From assembly GCA_904501885.1 (NCBI GenBank), contig CAJGCP010000003.1, positions 25,722 through 89,721 of the forward strand: a DNA stretch of 64,000 bases, written 5' to 3'. The notes under the pieces were generated by a model, which made no database searches, was not told where the DNA came from, and saw only the letters and a program-made list of their open reading frames with translations. The translations under genes were made by a program, and so were the position numbers. This document shows, piece after piece, positions 34,877-42,974 of this stretch; position 1 is the stretch's first letter; the number at the start of each line of letters is the position of its first letter. The DNA is from an uncultured Acetatifactor sp. (lineage in GTDB: Bacteria > Bacillota > Clostridia > Lachnospirales > Lachnospiraceae).

Positions 34877-34936
34877 CATTCTGTATGTAAAAATATAAAG
34901 AACCTACAACTGTTGGGTTCTTGGGAGATGATTTTC

Positions 34937-36289
34937 ATGAAGATGAACATCAATAAAGAAGATTTTAAAACAACGATGAAAATGGCTTGGCCCGCTATGC
35001 TGGAATCCTTTTTCACGGCGTTTGTAGGTTTGGTAGATTCCTTTATGGTAAGTAGTCTGGGCTCCAACGCGGTGGCGGCGGTTGGCTTGACGACACAGCC
35101 GAAGTTCATTGGTTTATCTATGTTTTTTGCGTCGAATGTTGCTATTTCCGCATTGGTGGCTCGCAGAAAGGGACAGGACAAACGGGATGAGGCCAACGGA
35201 ATCTTTACCACATTTTTTCTTTTCATTTTACTTATGGCGGGAATTATCAGTGCTCTGCTGGTAGTGTTTGCAGACCCGATTATTCATTTGTGCGGCTCCG
35301 AACCCCAGACCCATGACATGGCAGTTACATACTTTAAGATTATCATGGGGTGCATGATTTTTAATGTGATTGGTATGGGTGTGAATGCAGCCCAAAGAGG
35401 TTCCGGAAATACGAAGATTACTATGCGTACCAATTTGGTATCGAATATTGTTAATGTGATTTTTAATTTTCTGTTGATTACAGGTAAATGTGGATTTCCG
35501 GCATTGGGCATTCAGGGTGCAGCCATTGCCACGGTTCTTGGTACTGTGGTGGCATGCTTTATGAGTTTGTATTCCGTATGGAAACAGAGCACCTTTATCA
35601 GTATTCCGCTGATTATTAAGACCAAAATCAAACCCAGTTTTGATGCTTTAAAACAGATTGTCAAGGTGGGATACAGTGTATTTATAGAACAGCTGCTTCT
35701 TCGTGTGGGCTTCATGGCAACCGCTTTGATGGCAGCCAACCAGGGCACGCAGGCCATGGCGGCGCATCAGGTAGGCATGAATATCATGGGCTTGTCCTTT
35801 TCCTTTGGAGACGGCCTGCAAGCCACAGCGGTGGCATTGATTGGATACAGCCTGGGAGCCAAGCAACCGGAGAAAGCCAAGGATTATGGTCGTACCTGCC
35901 GGATGATTGGCGGGGCCATTGCCATCTTTATGTCCTTTGTATACCTCTTTGGAGCGAGACCTCTGATGACAGCATTTTTCCCTGGAGAGCAGGAGATTAT
36001 CGACATCGGCGTGAGTATCATGCGTGTGATTCTGTTTGTTGTTATCCTGCAGATTCCCCAGGTGGTGTATATGGGAAGTTTGCGTGGCGCAGGCGATACT
36101 TTGTATGTAGCTGTTGTGTCTGCAGTGAGTGTTACCATCGTGCGTACTTCTGCATCCCTGTTCTTTGGATATGTGTTGAATTGGGGAATTACAGGTATCT
36201 GGTTGGGCGTAATTGCGGACCAGGTGGTACGTTATGTTTTGGCAAGAGCAAGATTCCAAAAAGGGAACTGGGTCAATATTAAGATATAA
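34937..36289 (+). CDS. MATE-family multidrug/metabolite exporter
   Basis: 450 residues, the normal MATE length, from ATG 34937 (GGGAG 9 bases upstream; ATG 34928 touches the site). Twelve hydrophobic segments in two halves; the first half has AWPAMLESFFTAFVGLVDSFMVS and the second VFIEQLLLRVGFM and GDGLQATAVALIGYSLGA, typical of cation/drug antiporters that use Na+ or H+ gradients. It sits at the right edge of the accessory block, before the ECF genes, with its own promoter. Substrate unknown. Confidence 0.93.
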   Translation: MKMNINKEDFKTTMKMAWPAMLESFFTAFVGLVDSFMVSSLGSNAVAAVGLTTQPKFIGLSMFFASNVAISALVARRKGQDKRDEANGIFTTFFLFILLMAGIISALLVVFADPIIHLCGSEPQTHDMAVTYFKIIMGCMIFNVIGMGVNAAQRGSGNTKITMRTNLVSNIVNVIFNFLLITGKCGFPALGIQGAAIATVLGTVVACFMSLYSVWKQSTFISIPLIIKTKIKPSFDALKQIVKVGYSVFIEQLLLRVGFMATALMAANQGTQAMAAHQVGMNIMGLSFSFGDGLQATAVALIGYSLGAKQPEKAKDYGRTCRMIGGAIAIFMSFVYLFGARPLMTAFFPGEQEIIDIGVSIMRVILFVVILQIPQVVYMGSLRGAGDTLYVAVVSAVSVTIVRTSASLFFGYVLNWGITGIWLGVIADQVVRYVLARARFQKGNWVNIKI

Positions 36290-36369
36290 AATATTTACAT
36301 CTCGTTTGGATAGATTCTAAATTGTGTATGAAAAGAACCTGGGACGAGAGTCGGGAAGTGTAGTAAGGA

Positions 36370-37221
36370 ATGAACATAATCGAAACAAAAGATTTGACAT
36401 ATGAATATGTGCGCCGTGATGACCAGGGTAACATCGAGGGCATTGTGAAAGCGGTGGATGATGTGAGCCTTCGGGTGGAGCAAGGGCAATTTGTGGCTAT
36501 TTTGGGCCATAACGGGTCCGGAAAGTCCACCCTGGCAAAACACCTGAATGCCATCCTAAAACCCGGTGAGGGAACCGTGTGGGTAGACGGTATGGACACG
36601 ACAGATGATTCTCACTTGTGGGATGTGCGCCAGCGTGCCGGTATGGTATTTCAGAACCCTGACAATCAGATCATCGGCCAGGTGGTTGAAGAAGACGTGG
36701 GCTTTGGCCCTGAAAATATGGGAGTACCCACCAAGGAAATCTGGGAACGCGTAGAAGAAAGTCTGCGTGCCGTGGGTATGTACTTATACCGAAAGGATTC
36801 ACCCAATCAACTTTCCGGCGGACAGAAGCAGAGAGTTTCCATTGCCGGAGTATTGGCCATGCATCCCAAATGTATCGTGCTGGATGAGCCCACTGCCATG
36901 CTGGATCCCAGCGGCAGAAAAGAGGTGATTTCTGCCATCCGTGGATTAAATGATGTGGAGGGCGTAACAGTCATCCTTATCACACATTATATGGAAGAAA
37001 TCATCTATGCAGACAAAGTTTTCGTCATGGATGACGGAAAAATCGCTATGGAGGGCACTCCCAAGGAGATTTTCAGCCAGGTGGAAAAATTGCAGGCACT
37101 GCGGCTGGATGTGCCCCAGGTGACCCTTTTGGCAGAAGCATTGAAGAAAAAGGGAATTGCGTTGCCGGATGGGATTATCACGCGGGAGGAGTTGACGACC
37201 GCGCTGGGATTCGAAAAATAG
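36370..37221 (+). CDS. ecfA1: ECF transporter ATPase A1
   Basis: 283 residues. Walker A GHNGSGKST (46-54), Q-loop VFQNPDNQI typical of EcfA, signature LSGGQKQRV (about 148-156), Walker B CIVLDEP and switch His in LITHYMEE. It pairs with EcfA2 and EcfT to power uptake of vitamins and metals by various S components. It has a C-terminal extension of about 55 residues beyond the ABC core, as is common in EcfA. The gene order ecfA1-ecfA2-ecfT-truA-rplM-rpsI is the classic Firmicute one, here separated from rplQ by 22 kb. Confidence 0.95.
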   Translation: MNIIETKDLTYEYVRRDDQGNIEGIVKAVDDVSLRVEQGQFVAILGHNGSGKSTLAKHLNAILKPGEGTVWVDGMDTTDDSHLWDVRQRAGMVFQNPDNQIIGQVVEEDVGFGPENMGVPTKEIWERVEESLRAVGMYLYRKDSPNQLSGGQKQRVSIAGVLAMHPKCIVLDEPTAMLDPSGRKEVISAIRGLNDVEGVTVILITHYMEEIIYADKVFVMDDGKIAMEGTPKEIFSQVEKLQALRLDVPQVTLLAEALKKKGIALPDGIITREELTTALGFEK

Positions 37222-37317
37222 CAGTCCGCCCAACACCGAGTTTACAAAAGGCAATTAGCCGATTCTATGATGCGCAAGTGAGTTGCGTAAAAGAGAGATA
37301 AGAGGATGAAATAAACG

Positions 37318-38175
37318 ATGTCCATTGTATTTGAGAACATCAATTACATATATAATGCCGGGATGCCCATGGAAAGAAAGGCGTTGAAAAATATTTGCCT
37401 GGAAATACCCATGGGGCAGTTTGTGGGCCTTATCGGGCACACGGGTTCCGGCAAGTCCACTTTGATACAGCATATGAATGGTCTGCTGAAGGCAACCTCC
37501 GGGGCTTTGTATTTTCAAGGAAAAAATATCTATGAAAAAGGATATGATTTCAAGAGCCTCAGAAGTAAGGTGGGCTTGGTGTTTCAATATCCGGAGCACC
37601 AGCTATTTGAAGTGGATGTTTTTTCGGATGTGTGCTTCGGGCCCAAGAATTTGGGTTTAGGCCAGGAAGAGGTAGAGCATCGTGCAAAAGAAGCATTACG
37701 CCTAGTGGGCATAGAGGACCATATGTTTTTCCAATCCCCCTTTGAATTGTCCGGTGGACAGAAGCGTAGGGTAGCCATCGCCGGTGTGTTGGCGATGGAA
37801 CCGGATGTGCTGATTCTGGACGAGCCCACTGCAGGGTTGGATCCAAAGGGAAGGGGCGAAATTTTGGACTTGATTAAGCAGTTACAAATCAAGACCGGCA
37901 AGACCATTATCCTGGTTTCTCACAGTATGGAAGATGTAGCAGAGTATGTGGACCGCATCATTGTAATGAACCAGGGCGGGGTAATGTTAGATGGTACACC
38001 CCGAGAGGTTTTTACCCACACGGAAGAACTGGAAGAGGTGGGACTGGCGGCCCCCGAGGTGACCTATATTTTGCGGGATTTGAAGAAGAGAGGATTGGAT
38101 GTGGACACAGGGGCCATCACCATTCCTGAGGCCGCAGAGGCGATAGCGGAGGCACTATGTTGCGAGATATTATAA
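37318..38175 (+). CDS. ecfA2: ECF transporter ATPase A2
   Basis: 285 residues. Walker A GHTGSGKST (40-48), VFQYPEHQLFE (the EcfA2 Q-loop form), LSGGQKRRV, Walker B VLILDEP followed by TAGLDPKG, and switch His in VSHSMEDV. It forms the heterodimer with EcfA1. The end overlaps the start of ecfT by 19 bases, so translation is coupled. The 96 bases after ecfA1 contain no terminator. Confidence 0.96.
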   Translation: MSIVFENINYIYNAGMPMERKALKNICLEIPMGQFVGLIGHTGSGKSTLIQHMNGLLKATSGALYFQGKNIYEKGYDFKSLRSKVGLVFQYPEHQLFEVDVFSDVCFGPKNLGLGQEEVEHRAKEALRLVGIEDHMFFQSPFELSGGQKRRVAIAGVLAMEPDVLILDEPTAGLDPKGRGEILDLIKQLQIKTGKTIILVSHSMEDVAEYVDRIIVMNQGGVMLDGTPREVFTHTEELEEVGLAAPEVTYILRDLKKRGLDVDTGAITIPEAAEAIAEALCCEIL

Positions 38176-38963
38176 TTGGACAATATTATCAGACAGAGTC
38201 TGTGATACATAAGCTGGACCCCAGAGTAAAACTTGGCGGTACCTTGCTTTATATCATCTCTCTGTTCTGTTTTAACAATTTCATAGGATATGCGTTGGCG
38301 GTTTTGTTTTTGGGAATCGTCATTCGCTTAAGTCATGTGCCTTTTAAGTTGATGGTGAGAGGCATGAAGGCGATTGTTTTTTTGTTGTTGATTACAGCGG
38401 CGTTCAATCTGTTTTTGACTCCGGGCGAGCCGATAGTCAGTGTGTGGAAGTTGAGCATTACCAAGGAAGGTGTGGCGCTAGCCGTGACTATGGCGGTGCG
38501 CCTGAGTTTGCTCATAATTGGTTCTTCGATTATGACATTGACTACTACCCCCAACAATCTGACAGACGGCATGGAGAAAATGATGAGCCCTTTGAAGGTA
38601 TTTCGGATTCCCGTTCACGAGGTGGCTATGATGATGTCCATCGCTCTCCGTTTTATTCCCATTTTGCTGGAAGAAACGGACAAGATTATGAAGGCGCAGA
38701 TTGCCAGGGGTGCGGACTTTGAGAGCGGCAATATCTTTGCCAGAGCAAAGGCGCTTGTGCCCTTGCTGATTCCTTTATTTGTATCAGCTTTTCGCAGAGC
38801 CAATGATTTGGCTATGGCTATGGAAGCCAGATGTTACCGGGGAGGCGATGGCAGGACGAAAATGAAACCATTGGTTTATGCCCGTCGGGATGTGCTTGCG
38901 TATGTGTGTATTGTTGGATACTTGGTGGTGAGTATTGTGGCAGGCCGTATTGCGCTGGGGTAG
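38157..38963 (+). CDS. ecfT: ECF transporter membrane subunit T
   Basis: 268 residues with a run of hydrophobic segments at about 25-65, 100-130 and 240-265, and two coupling motifs ending in A-R-G (KAQIARGADF) and A-R-C-Y (MAMEARCYRGG), the short helices that contact the ATPases. The N-terminus (GQYYQTESVIHKLDPRVKL) is standard. It is shared among S components encoded elsewhere; no S component gene is in this cluster. Confidence 0.95.
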   Translation: MLRDIIIGQYYQTESVIHKLDPRVKLGGTLLYIISLFCFNNFIGYALAVLFLGIVIRLSHVPFKLMVRGMKAIVFLLLITAAFNLFLTPGEPIVSVWKLSITKEGVALAVTMAVRLSLLIIGSSIMTLTTTPNNLTDGMEKMMSPLKVFRIPVHEVAMMMSIALRFIPILLEETDKIMKAQIARGADFESGNIFARAKALVPLLIPLFVSAFRRANDLAMAMEARCYRGGDGRTKMKPLVYARRDVLAYVCIVGYLVVSIVAGRIALG

Positions 38964-38996
38964 TTTGGTTCTAAATAATAGAAAGGAGGTCGCAGC

Positions 38997-39785
38997 ATGG
39001 ATAGCAAAGTTGCTATAAATGAAAATAAGAAAAGAGTGCGCCTGACTGTGGCCTACGATGGCACCAATTATCACGGTTGGCAGGTGCAGCAAAACGGCAT
39101 TACCATTGAGAGCGAATTGAATAGATGCTTAACAGAACTGTTGGGTGAGCCTGTGCAGGTGATTGGCGCCAGCAGGACGGACGCAGGTGTACATGCCTTG
39201 GGCAATGTGGCGGTGTTTGATACCGTCAGCCCCATTCCGGCAGAAAAGATATCCTATGCGTTAAATCAAAGGTTGCCGGAGGATATTCGAATCCAGAAGT
39301 CTGAAGAAGTGGAAGCAGACTGGCATCCCAGACATTGTGCCAGTGTGAAGACCTATGAGTACCGCATTTACAGGGGAGAATTCCCCATGCCTGTGAAGAG
39401 ATTATATAGTTATTTTACGTATCACAAATTAGATGTGAAAGCGATGCAAGAGGCCGCTGCATTTCTGGCGGGAGAGCACGACTTCAAAAGTTTCTGTCAG
39501 GTGGGGGCCCAAGTGGAAAGCACTGTCCGCACTATTTATACCTGCCAAGTGGAAGAGCAGGGTGCAGACTTGGTGATTCGGGTTAGCGGCAACGGTTTCC
39601 TCTACAACATGGTGAGAATCATTGCAGGCACCTTAATGGAAGTGGGACTGGGCAGAATGCAACCCGGTGATATGAGAGGAATTATAGATGCATGCGACCG
39701 CAGCGCGGCGGGACCTACGGCACCGGCGAATGGACTTATGCTGATGAAGTATGAATTTGCAGATGAAACAAGTGGTATGATATAG
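38997..39785 (+). CDS. truA: tRNA pseudouridine synthase A
   Basis: 262 residues with AAAGGAGGT before the ATG. It makes pseudouridine at tRNA positions 38-40. The catalytic Asp is D62 in GASRTDAGVHA; AYDGTNYHGWQ is the N-terminal motif; FLYNMVRIIAGTL is the C-terminal one. A short charged N-terminal extension (about 12 residues) precedes the usual start. Between ecfT and rplM as expected. Confidence 0.96.
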   Translation: MDSKVAINENKKRVRLTVAYDGTNYHGWQVQQNGITIESELNRCLTELLGEPVQVIGASRTDAGVHALGNVAVFDTVSPIPAEKISYALNQRLPEDIRIQKSEEVEADWHPRHCASVKTYEYRIYRGEFPMPVKRLYSYFTYHKLDVKAMQEAAAFLAGEHDFKSFCQVGAQVESTVRTIYTCQVEEQGADLVIRVSGNGFLYNMVRIIAGTLMEVGLGRMQPGDMRGIIDACDRSAAGPTAPANGLMLMKYEFADETSGMI

Positions 39786-39843
39786 ATTATATTGCGAACG
39801 CTTGAAAAATCAGGGAAATCCTAAGTTTTTTATAAAAAATAAG

Positions 39844-39873
39844 TTGACAAATGCAGAAACCATATAGTAGAAT
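39844..39873 (+). promoter_or_regulatory. Promoter of rplM-rpsI
   Basis: TTGACA (39844-39849), 18-base spacer, TAGAAT (39868-39873). It lies 176 bases before rplM and starts the structured leader. Confidence 0.8.
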
Positions 39874-39879
39874 ATGTAA

Positions 39880-40040
39880 CTGTGTGACAGTATGTTTATA
39901 AATGCTTTAGCCAAAGCCCCGGCCAAGCATTTAAAATATAGTGAACGCTTTCAGGAAAGATGGGACGTAGCCCGGACATCTACGTGTTATCATGGAATGA
40001 GAGCAACATCGAGCCATCCGGCTCAAAAAAGTACATGGAG
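39880..40040 (+). ncRNA. Structured leader of rplM (candidate L13-type leader)
   Basis: About 160 transcribed bases with a nested hairpin AAATGCTT-TA-GCC ... GGC-C-AAGCATTT (39899-39933), ACGTAG/CTACGT (39965-39985) and GAGCC-ATCC-GGCTC (40011-40024), ending before the rplM ribosome site. Firmicutes are known to carry an L13 leader in this position. The assignment rests on position and structure; I cannot align it to the family model. Confidence 0.55.
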
Positions 40041-40048
40041 GAAAGATC

Positions 40049-40477
40049 ATGAAGACATTTATGGCTAGTCCTGCTACCATCGAAAGAAAATGGTATGTAG
40101 TTGATGCTACTGATAAGACATTAGGTCGTCTTGCAAGTGAAGTTGCAAAGGTTTTGAGAGGTAAGAACAAAGCAATCTTTACCCCTCACATTGATACAGG
40201 TGACTATGTAATCGTTATCAACGCTGAGAAGATTAAAGTAACCGGTAAGAAAATGGATCAGAAGGTTTACTATCATCACTCCGATTATGTTGGCGGTATG
40301 AAGGAAACTACTCTGAAAGAGAAGTTGGCTAAGAAGCCTGAGGAAGTTATCGAGCTCGCAGTTAAGGGCATGCTTCCCAAGGGACCTTTAGGAAGACAGA
40401 TGTACAAAAAGCTTTTCGTGTACGCAGGTGCAGAGCATGCTCACGCAGCTCAGAAGCCTGAGGTACTGACATTCTAA
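40049..40477 (+). CDS. rplM: Ribosomal protein uL13
   Basis: 142 residues, standard length, with GGAGG upstream. Marks: MASPATIERKWYVVDAT, LGRLAS..AK.LRGKNKA, FTPHIDTGDYVIVINAEKI and GMLPKGPLGRQM..KL.VY. It is an early 50S assembly protein. rpsI follows 21 bases later in the conserved pair. An in-frame ATG at 40061 (MASPAT) is an alternative start. Confidence 0.97.
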   Translation: MKTFMASPATIERKWYVVDATDKTLGRLASEVAKVLRGKNKAIFTPHIDTGDYVIVINAEKIKVTGKKMDQKVYYHHSDYVGGMKETTLKEKLAKKPEEVIELAVKGMLPKGPLGRQMYKKLFVYAGAEHAHAAQKPEVLTF

Positions 40478-40498
40478 AGGATAGGAGGATAATGAATC

Positions 40499-40894
40499 AT
40501 GGCTAAGACTGAAAGATACTACGGTACAGGTAGAAGAAAAAAATCTATCGCAAGAGTATATTTGGTACCTGGTAAGGGTAATATCGTTATTAATAAGAGA
40601 AGTATGGATGAGTACTTTGGTTTGGAGACTTTGAAGGTTATCGTTCGTCAGCCCCTCGTAGCTGTTGAGCAGACCGATAAGTTCGACATCCTTGTAAACG
40701 TACACGGTGGTGGATACACCGGCCAGGCTGGTGCTATCAGACACGGCATCGCAAGAGCATTGCTTCAGGTAGATGACGAGTTCAGACCTATCTTGAAGAA
40801 GGCTGGCTACCTCACCAGAGACCCTCGTATGAAGGAAAGAAAGAAATATGGTTTGAAGGCAGCACGTCGTGCTCCTCAGTTCAGCAAGAGATAA
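40499..40894 (+). CDS. rpsI: Ribosomal protein uS9
   Basis: 131 residues. Marks: YYGTGRRKKSIARVYL, VRQPL, GGGYTGQAGAIRHGIARAL and the basic C-terminal tail RRAPQFSKR that reaches the P site. Ribosome site AGGAGG (40483-40488). An out-of-frame ATG at 40492 lies between site and start but has no matching product. End of the ribosomal block. Confidence 0.97.
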   Translation: MAKTERYYGTGRRKKSIARVYLVPGKGNIVINKRSMDEYFGLETLKVIVRQPLVAVEQTDKFDILVNVHGGGYTGQAGAIRHGIARALLQVDDEFRPILKKAGYLTRDPRMKERKKYGLKAARRAPQFSKR

Positions 40895-40950
40895 TTATGT
40901 TATTTCAGAACTGTTATTTCGAAATTGTTATTTCAAAACAAGTTGTATAT

Positions 40951-40985
40951 ATCCCGGAAATGCAGGACATTTCCGGGATTTTCTA
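40951..40985 (+). terminator. Terminator after rpsI
   Basis: ATCCCGGAAATG (40951-40962), loop CAGGA, CATTTCCGGGAT (40968-40979), then TTTTCT. Just upstream TTATTTC is repeated three times at 15-16-base intervals (40900-40935). Confidence 0.88.
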
Positions 40986-41055
40986 TCATCATTCTTAATG
41001 GCAAGTCAGCCTAATTTTCAAAATCATTAAATATGACCGTAAGGATTTATTCGAT

Positions 41056-41315
41056 TTACGGTCAGATTGAGTAAACAAGCTTGTAAGCCCATAAAAGATT
41101 CGAGAGATTACGGTCAGATTGAGTAAACAAACTTATAAGTCCGTAAAAGATTCGAGAGATTACGGTCAGATTATGTAAACAATCTTGTAAGTCCGTAAAA
41201 GATTCGAGAGATTACGGTCAGATTGAGTAAACAAGCTCGTAAGTCCGTAAAAGAATTGGGAAATTACGGTCGGATTAGCAAAGACGAGTTTAATAGGCTG
41301 TAAAGGAGAACTTTA
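41056..41315. repeat. Tandem 52-bp repeats, each able to form a hairpin
   Basis: TTACGGTC starts at 41056, 41108, 41160, 41212 and 41264, exactly 52 bases apart: four full units and a decayed fifth. Each unit reads TTACGGTCAGATTGAGTAAA, then an ACAAGCTTGT-like palindrome, then AAGTCCGTAA and AAGATTCGAGAGA. TTACGG and CCGTAA pair at the unit's ends. A GACCGTAA (41034-41041) before the first unit pairs with its TTACGGTC. No open frame spans the array. Confidence 0.85.
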
Positions 41316-41466
41316 TTTTACGGCTTTACAACAAATTTTCTGAGATTCAAACGTAAACATTAGTCTTGTCCTACGTTTGCATATCACAACTTATCTTATT
41401 TGAACGTAATAAACTAATATTGTTACGTTTCACATCTAAAAATATCCAATAAGAGGTAATATAATC
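41316..41466. other. Intergenic hairpins between the 52-bp array and the nuclease-like gene
   Basis: CAAACGTA (41348-41355) / TACGTTTG (41372-41379) and AACGTAA (41403-41409) / TTACGTT (41423-41429) form two further short hairpins with related ACGT cores. No gene and no clear promoter were seen, although the region is AT-rich. Confidence 0.5.
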
Positions 41467-42255
41467 ATGAAGGGATTAAGGAATTTATTATTTGAAGAGC
41501 AAATTAGACTAGAAAAAATAATTAAAGAAACAAAGGCGAGATTAGATAATGCGCCTGATGGAAGACTTCGACTATCGATAAGTCATAATCATATGCAATA
41601 CTACTGTTGTAAAGAAGGGAAAATGTCAGGAAACTATATCTCTAAAGAGAATAAGGCGCTGGCACAGCAACTGGCACAAAAATCCTATGATATTAAAATT
41701 TTACATTTGGCAGAAAAAAGATATCTTCAAATTAAAAAAATCTTGAAGGACTATGCGGATGATGAGTTAGAGAAAGTGTACTTAAAGGAGCATTTGGAAC
41801 GTCAGAAACTAATCGAACCGGTAGAGCCAACATGGGAACAAAGAATTATTGAGTGGAAAAGGAGGGAATACTATGGCAAAGATTTTCAGGAAGGATCCCC
41901 TGTGATTTTGACAGAACGAGGGGAACGAGTTAGATCTAAGACAGAAAAAATCATGGCGGATTTTTTTGACAGACACGGGATTGAATACAAATATGAGTGC
42001 CCGCTATATTTAAAAGGAATGGGGACAATTTATCCTGATTTTACTTTTCTATCATCCAAAACCGGCAAGGAACTGTATTGGGAACATTGTGGAATGGTTG
42101 ATTCTCCAACGTATGCAAGAAGTATGATTCGAAAAATAGAAGCATATGAGAACAATGGAATTTTTTCGGGAGAGAGATTGATTCTGACATATGAAACAGA
42201 GCAAAGTGTTTTGAATACTGAAAAAATAGCGCAGATGGTTGAACGTTATTTGTAA
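41467..42255 (+). CDS. Hypothetical protein with PD-(D/E)XK nuclease-like C-terminal domain
   Basis: 262 residues. The N-terminal half is helical and charged (coiled-coil-like, residues 1-125). The C-terminal half has the order expected of a PD-(D/E)XK fold: a Glu in VRSKTEKIMADFF (about residue 160), YPDFTF (about 192) and WEHCGM (about 207), then TYARSMIRKIEAYENNGI. The last motif has E-H-C where many nucleases have E-x-K, so catalysis is uncertain. I do not recognise a named family. It stands alone after the hairpin array; a role in DNA or RNA cleavage is an inference from fold only. The site AAGAGGTAATATAATC precedes ATG 41467. Confidence 0.65.
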   Translation: MKGLRNLLFEEQIRLEKIIKETKARLDNAPDGRLRLSISHNHMQYYCCKEGKMSGNYISKENKALAQQLAQKSYDIKILHLAEKRYLQIKKILKDYADDELEKVYLKEHLERQKLIEPVEPTWEQRIIEWKRREYYGKDFQEGSPVILTERGERVRSKTEKIMADFFDRHGIEYKYECPLYLKGMGTIYPDFTFLSSKTGKELYWEHCGMVDSPTYARSMIRKIEAYENNGIFSGERLILTYETEQSVLNTEKIAQMVERYL

Positions 42256-42333
42256 TTCGTGGTATAATCTGTTGCAAACGTGGAGGTTTCATACCACACA
42301 ATTATATTGGATAAAATTGCAAAGGGTGTAAAG

Positions 42334-42807
42334 ATGTCAATAGAAAGAGCAAAACAGTATTTAAGTCAATATGGATTGGAAAATGAAGTGATGGAGTTTG
42401 CGGTGTCTTCTGCAACTGTAGCGGAGGCTGCCATTGCAGTGGGATGTGAGGAACGGGCCATTGCCAAGACACTTTCCTTTATTGTAGAAGAGAAACCCAT
42501 CGTGATTGTGGTGTCCGGGGACTCTAAAGTTGATAATCATAAGTATAAAGAGGAATTCCACACCAAGGCTAAGATGATTTCCTTCGAGGATGTGGAGCCC
42601 CTGATTGGGCATGCGGTAGGTGGTGTCTGCCCCTTCGGCTTGGAAGAAGATGTAAAGGTTTATTTAGATGAGTCTTTGAAGAAATGCCCGGTGGTTTATC
42701 CTGCTTGCGGTAGTTCTAACAGCGCCATCAAGTTAACGGTAGAGCAGTTGGAGAGTATTGTGTCGCTGGAAAAGTGGGTGGATGTGTGTAAGGAAATGGA
42801 AGGATAA
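42334..42807 (+). CDS. YbaK/EbsC-family protein (aminoacyl-tRNA deacylase-like)
   Basis: 157 residues from ATG 42334; a GTG at 42280 is possible but would sit inside GGAGG. Family marks: EERAIAKTLSF (Lys of the active site), PIVIVVSGDSKVDNHK and GHAVGGVCPFGL, typical of YbaK-like hydrolases that clear misacylated Cys- or Pro-tRNA. The protein is complete and stands alone, between the nuclease-like gene and a terminator. Confidence 0.88.
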   Translation: MSIERAKQYLSQYGLENEVMEFAVSSATVAEAAIAVGCEERAIAKTLSFIVEEKPIVIVVSGDSKVDNHKYKEEFHTKAKMISFEDVEPLIGHAVGGVCPFGLEEDVKVYLDESLKKCPVVYPACGSSNSAIKLTVEQLESIVSLEKWVDVCKEMEG

Positions 42808-42855
42808 TTGATAGGCAGAAAAGCTGAAGAGATTAAAAAAGGTCTGTAAATAAAG

Positions 42856-42888
42856 TAGTCCGTGGAGTTAGGTTCCACGGACTATTTG
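42856..42888. terminator. Terminator between ybaK-like and sorE-like genes (convergent)
   Basis: TAGTCCGTGG, loop AGTTAGGTT, CCACGGACTA followed by TTTGCATT on the plus strand and CTTTATTT on the minus strand. Perfect 10-bp stem. Confidence 0.75.
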
Positions 42889-42974
42889 CATTCATCCCTC
42901 AGGGACGATCTATAGGAGTGTAAATGATATGTTACATATTTTCATTCTATTTGGCTGTTTTCGACAAATATGCT

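Noticed and set aside
40900..40935. Threefold TTATTTC repeat after rpsI as a functional element
   Set aside because: Short, AT-rich and next to a normal terminator; likely chance or slippage.
41056..41315. CRISPR array
   Set aside because: Units are contiguous 52-bp tandem repeats with no unique spacers between them and no cas genes nearby.
42280..42333. GTG 42280 as start of the YbaK-like protein
   Set aside because: The GTG would be part of its own GGAGG site and the added residues do not fit the family; ATG 42334 does.
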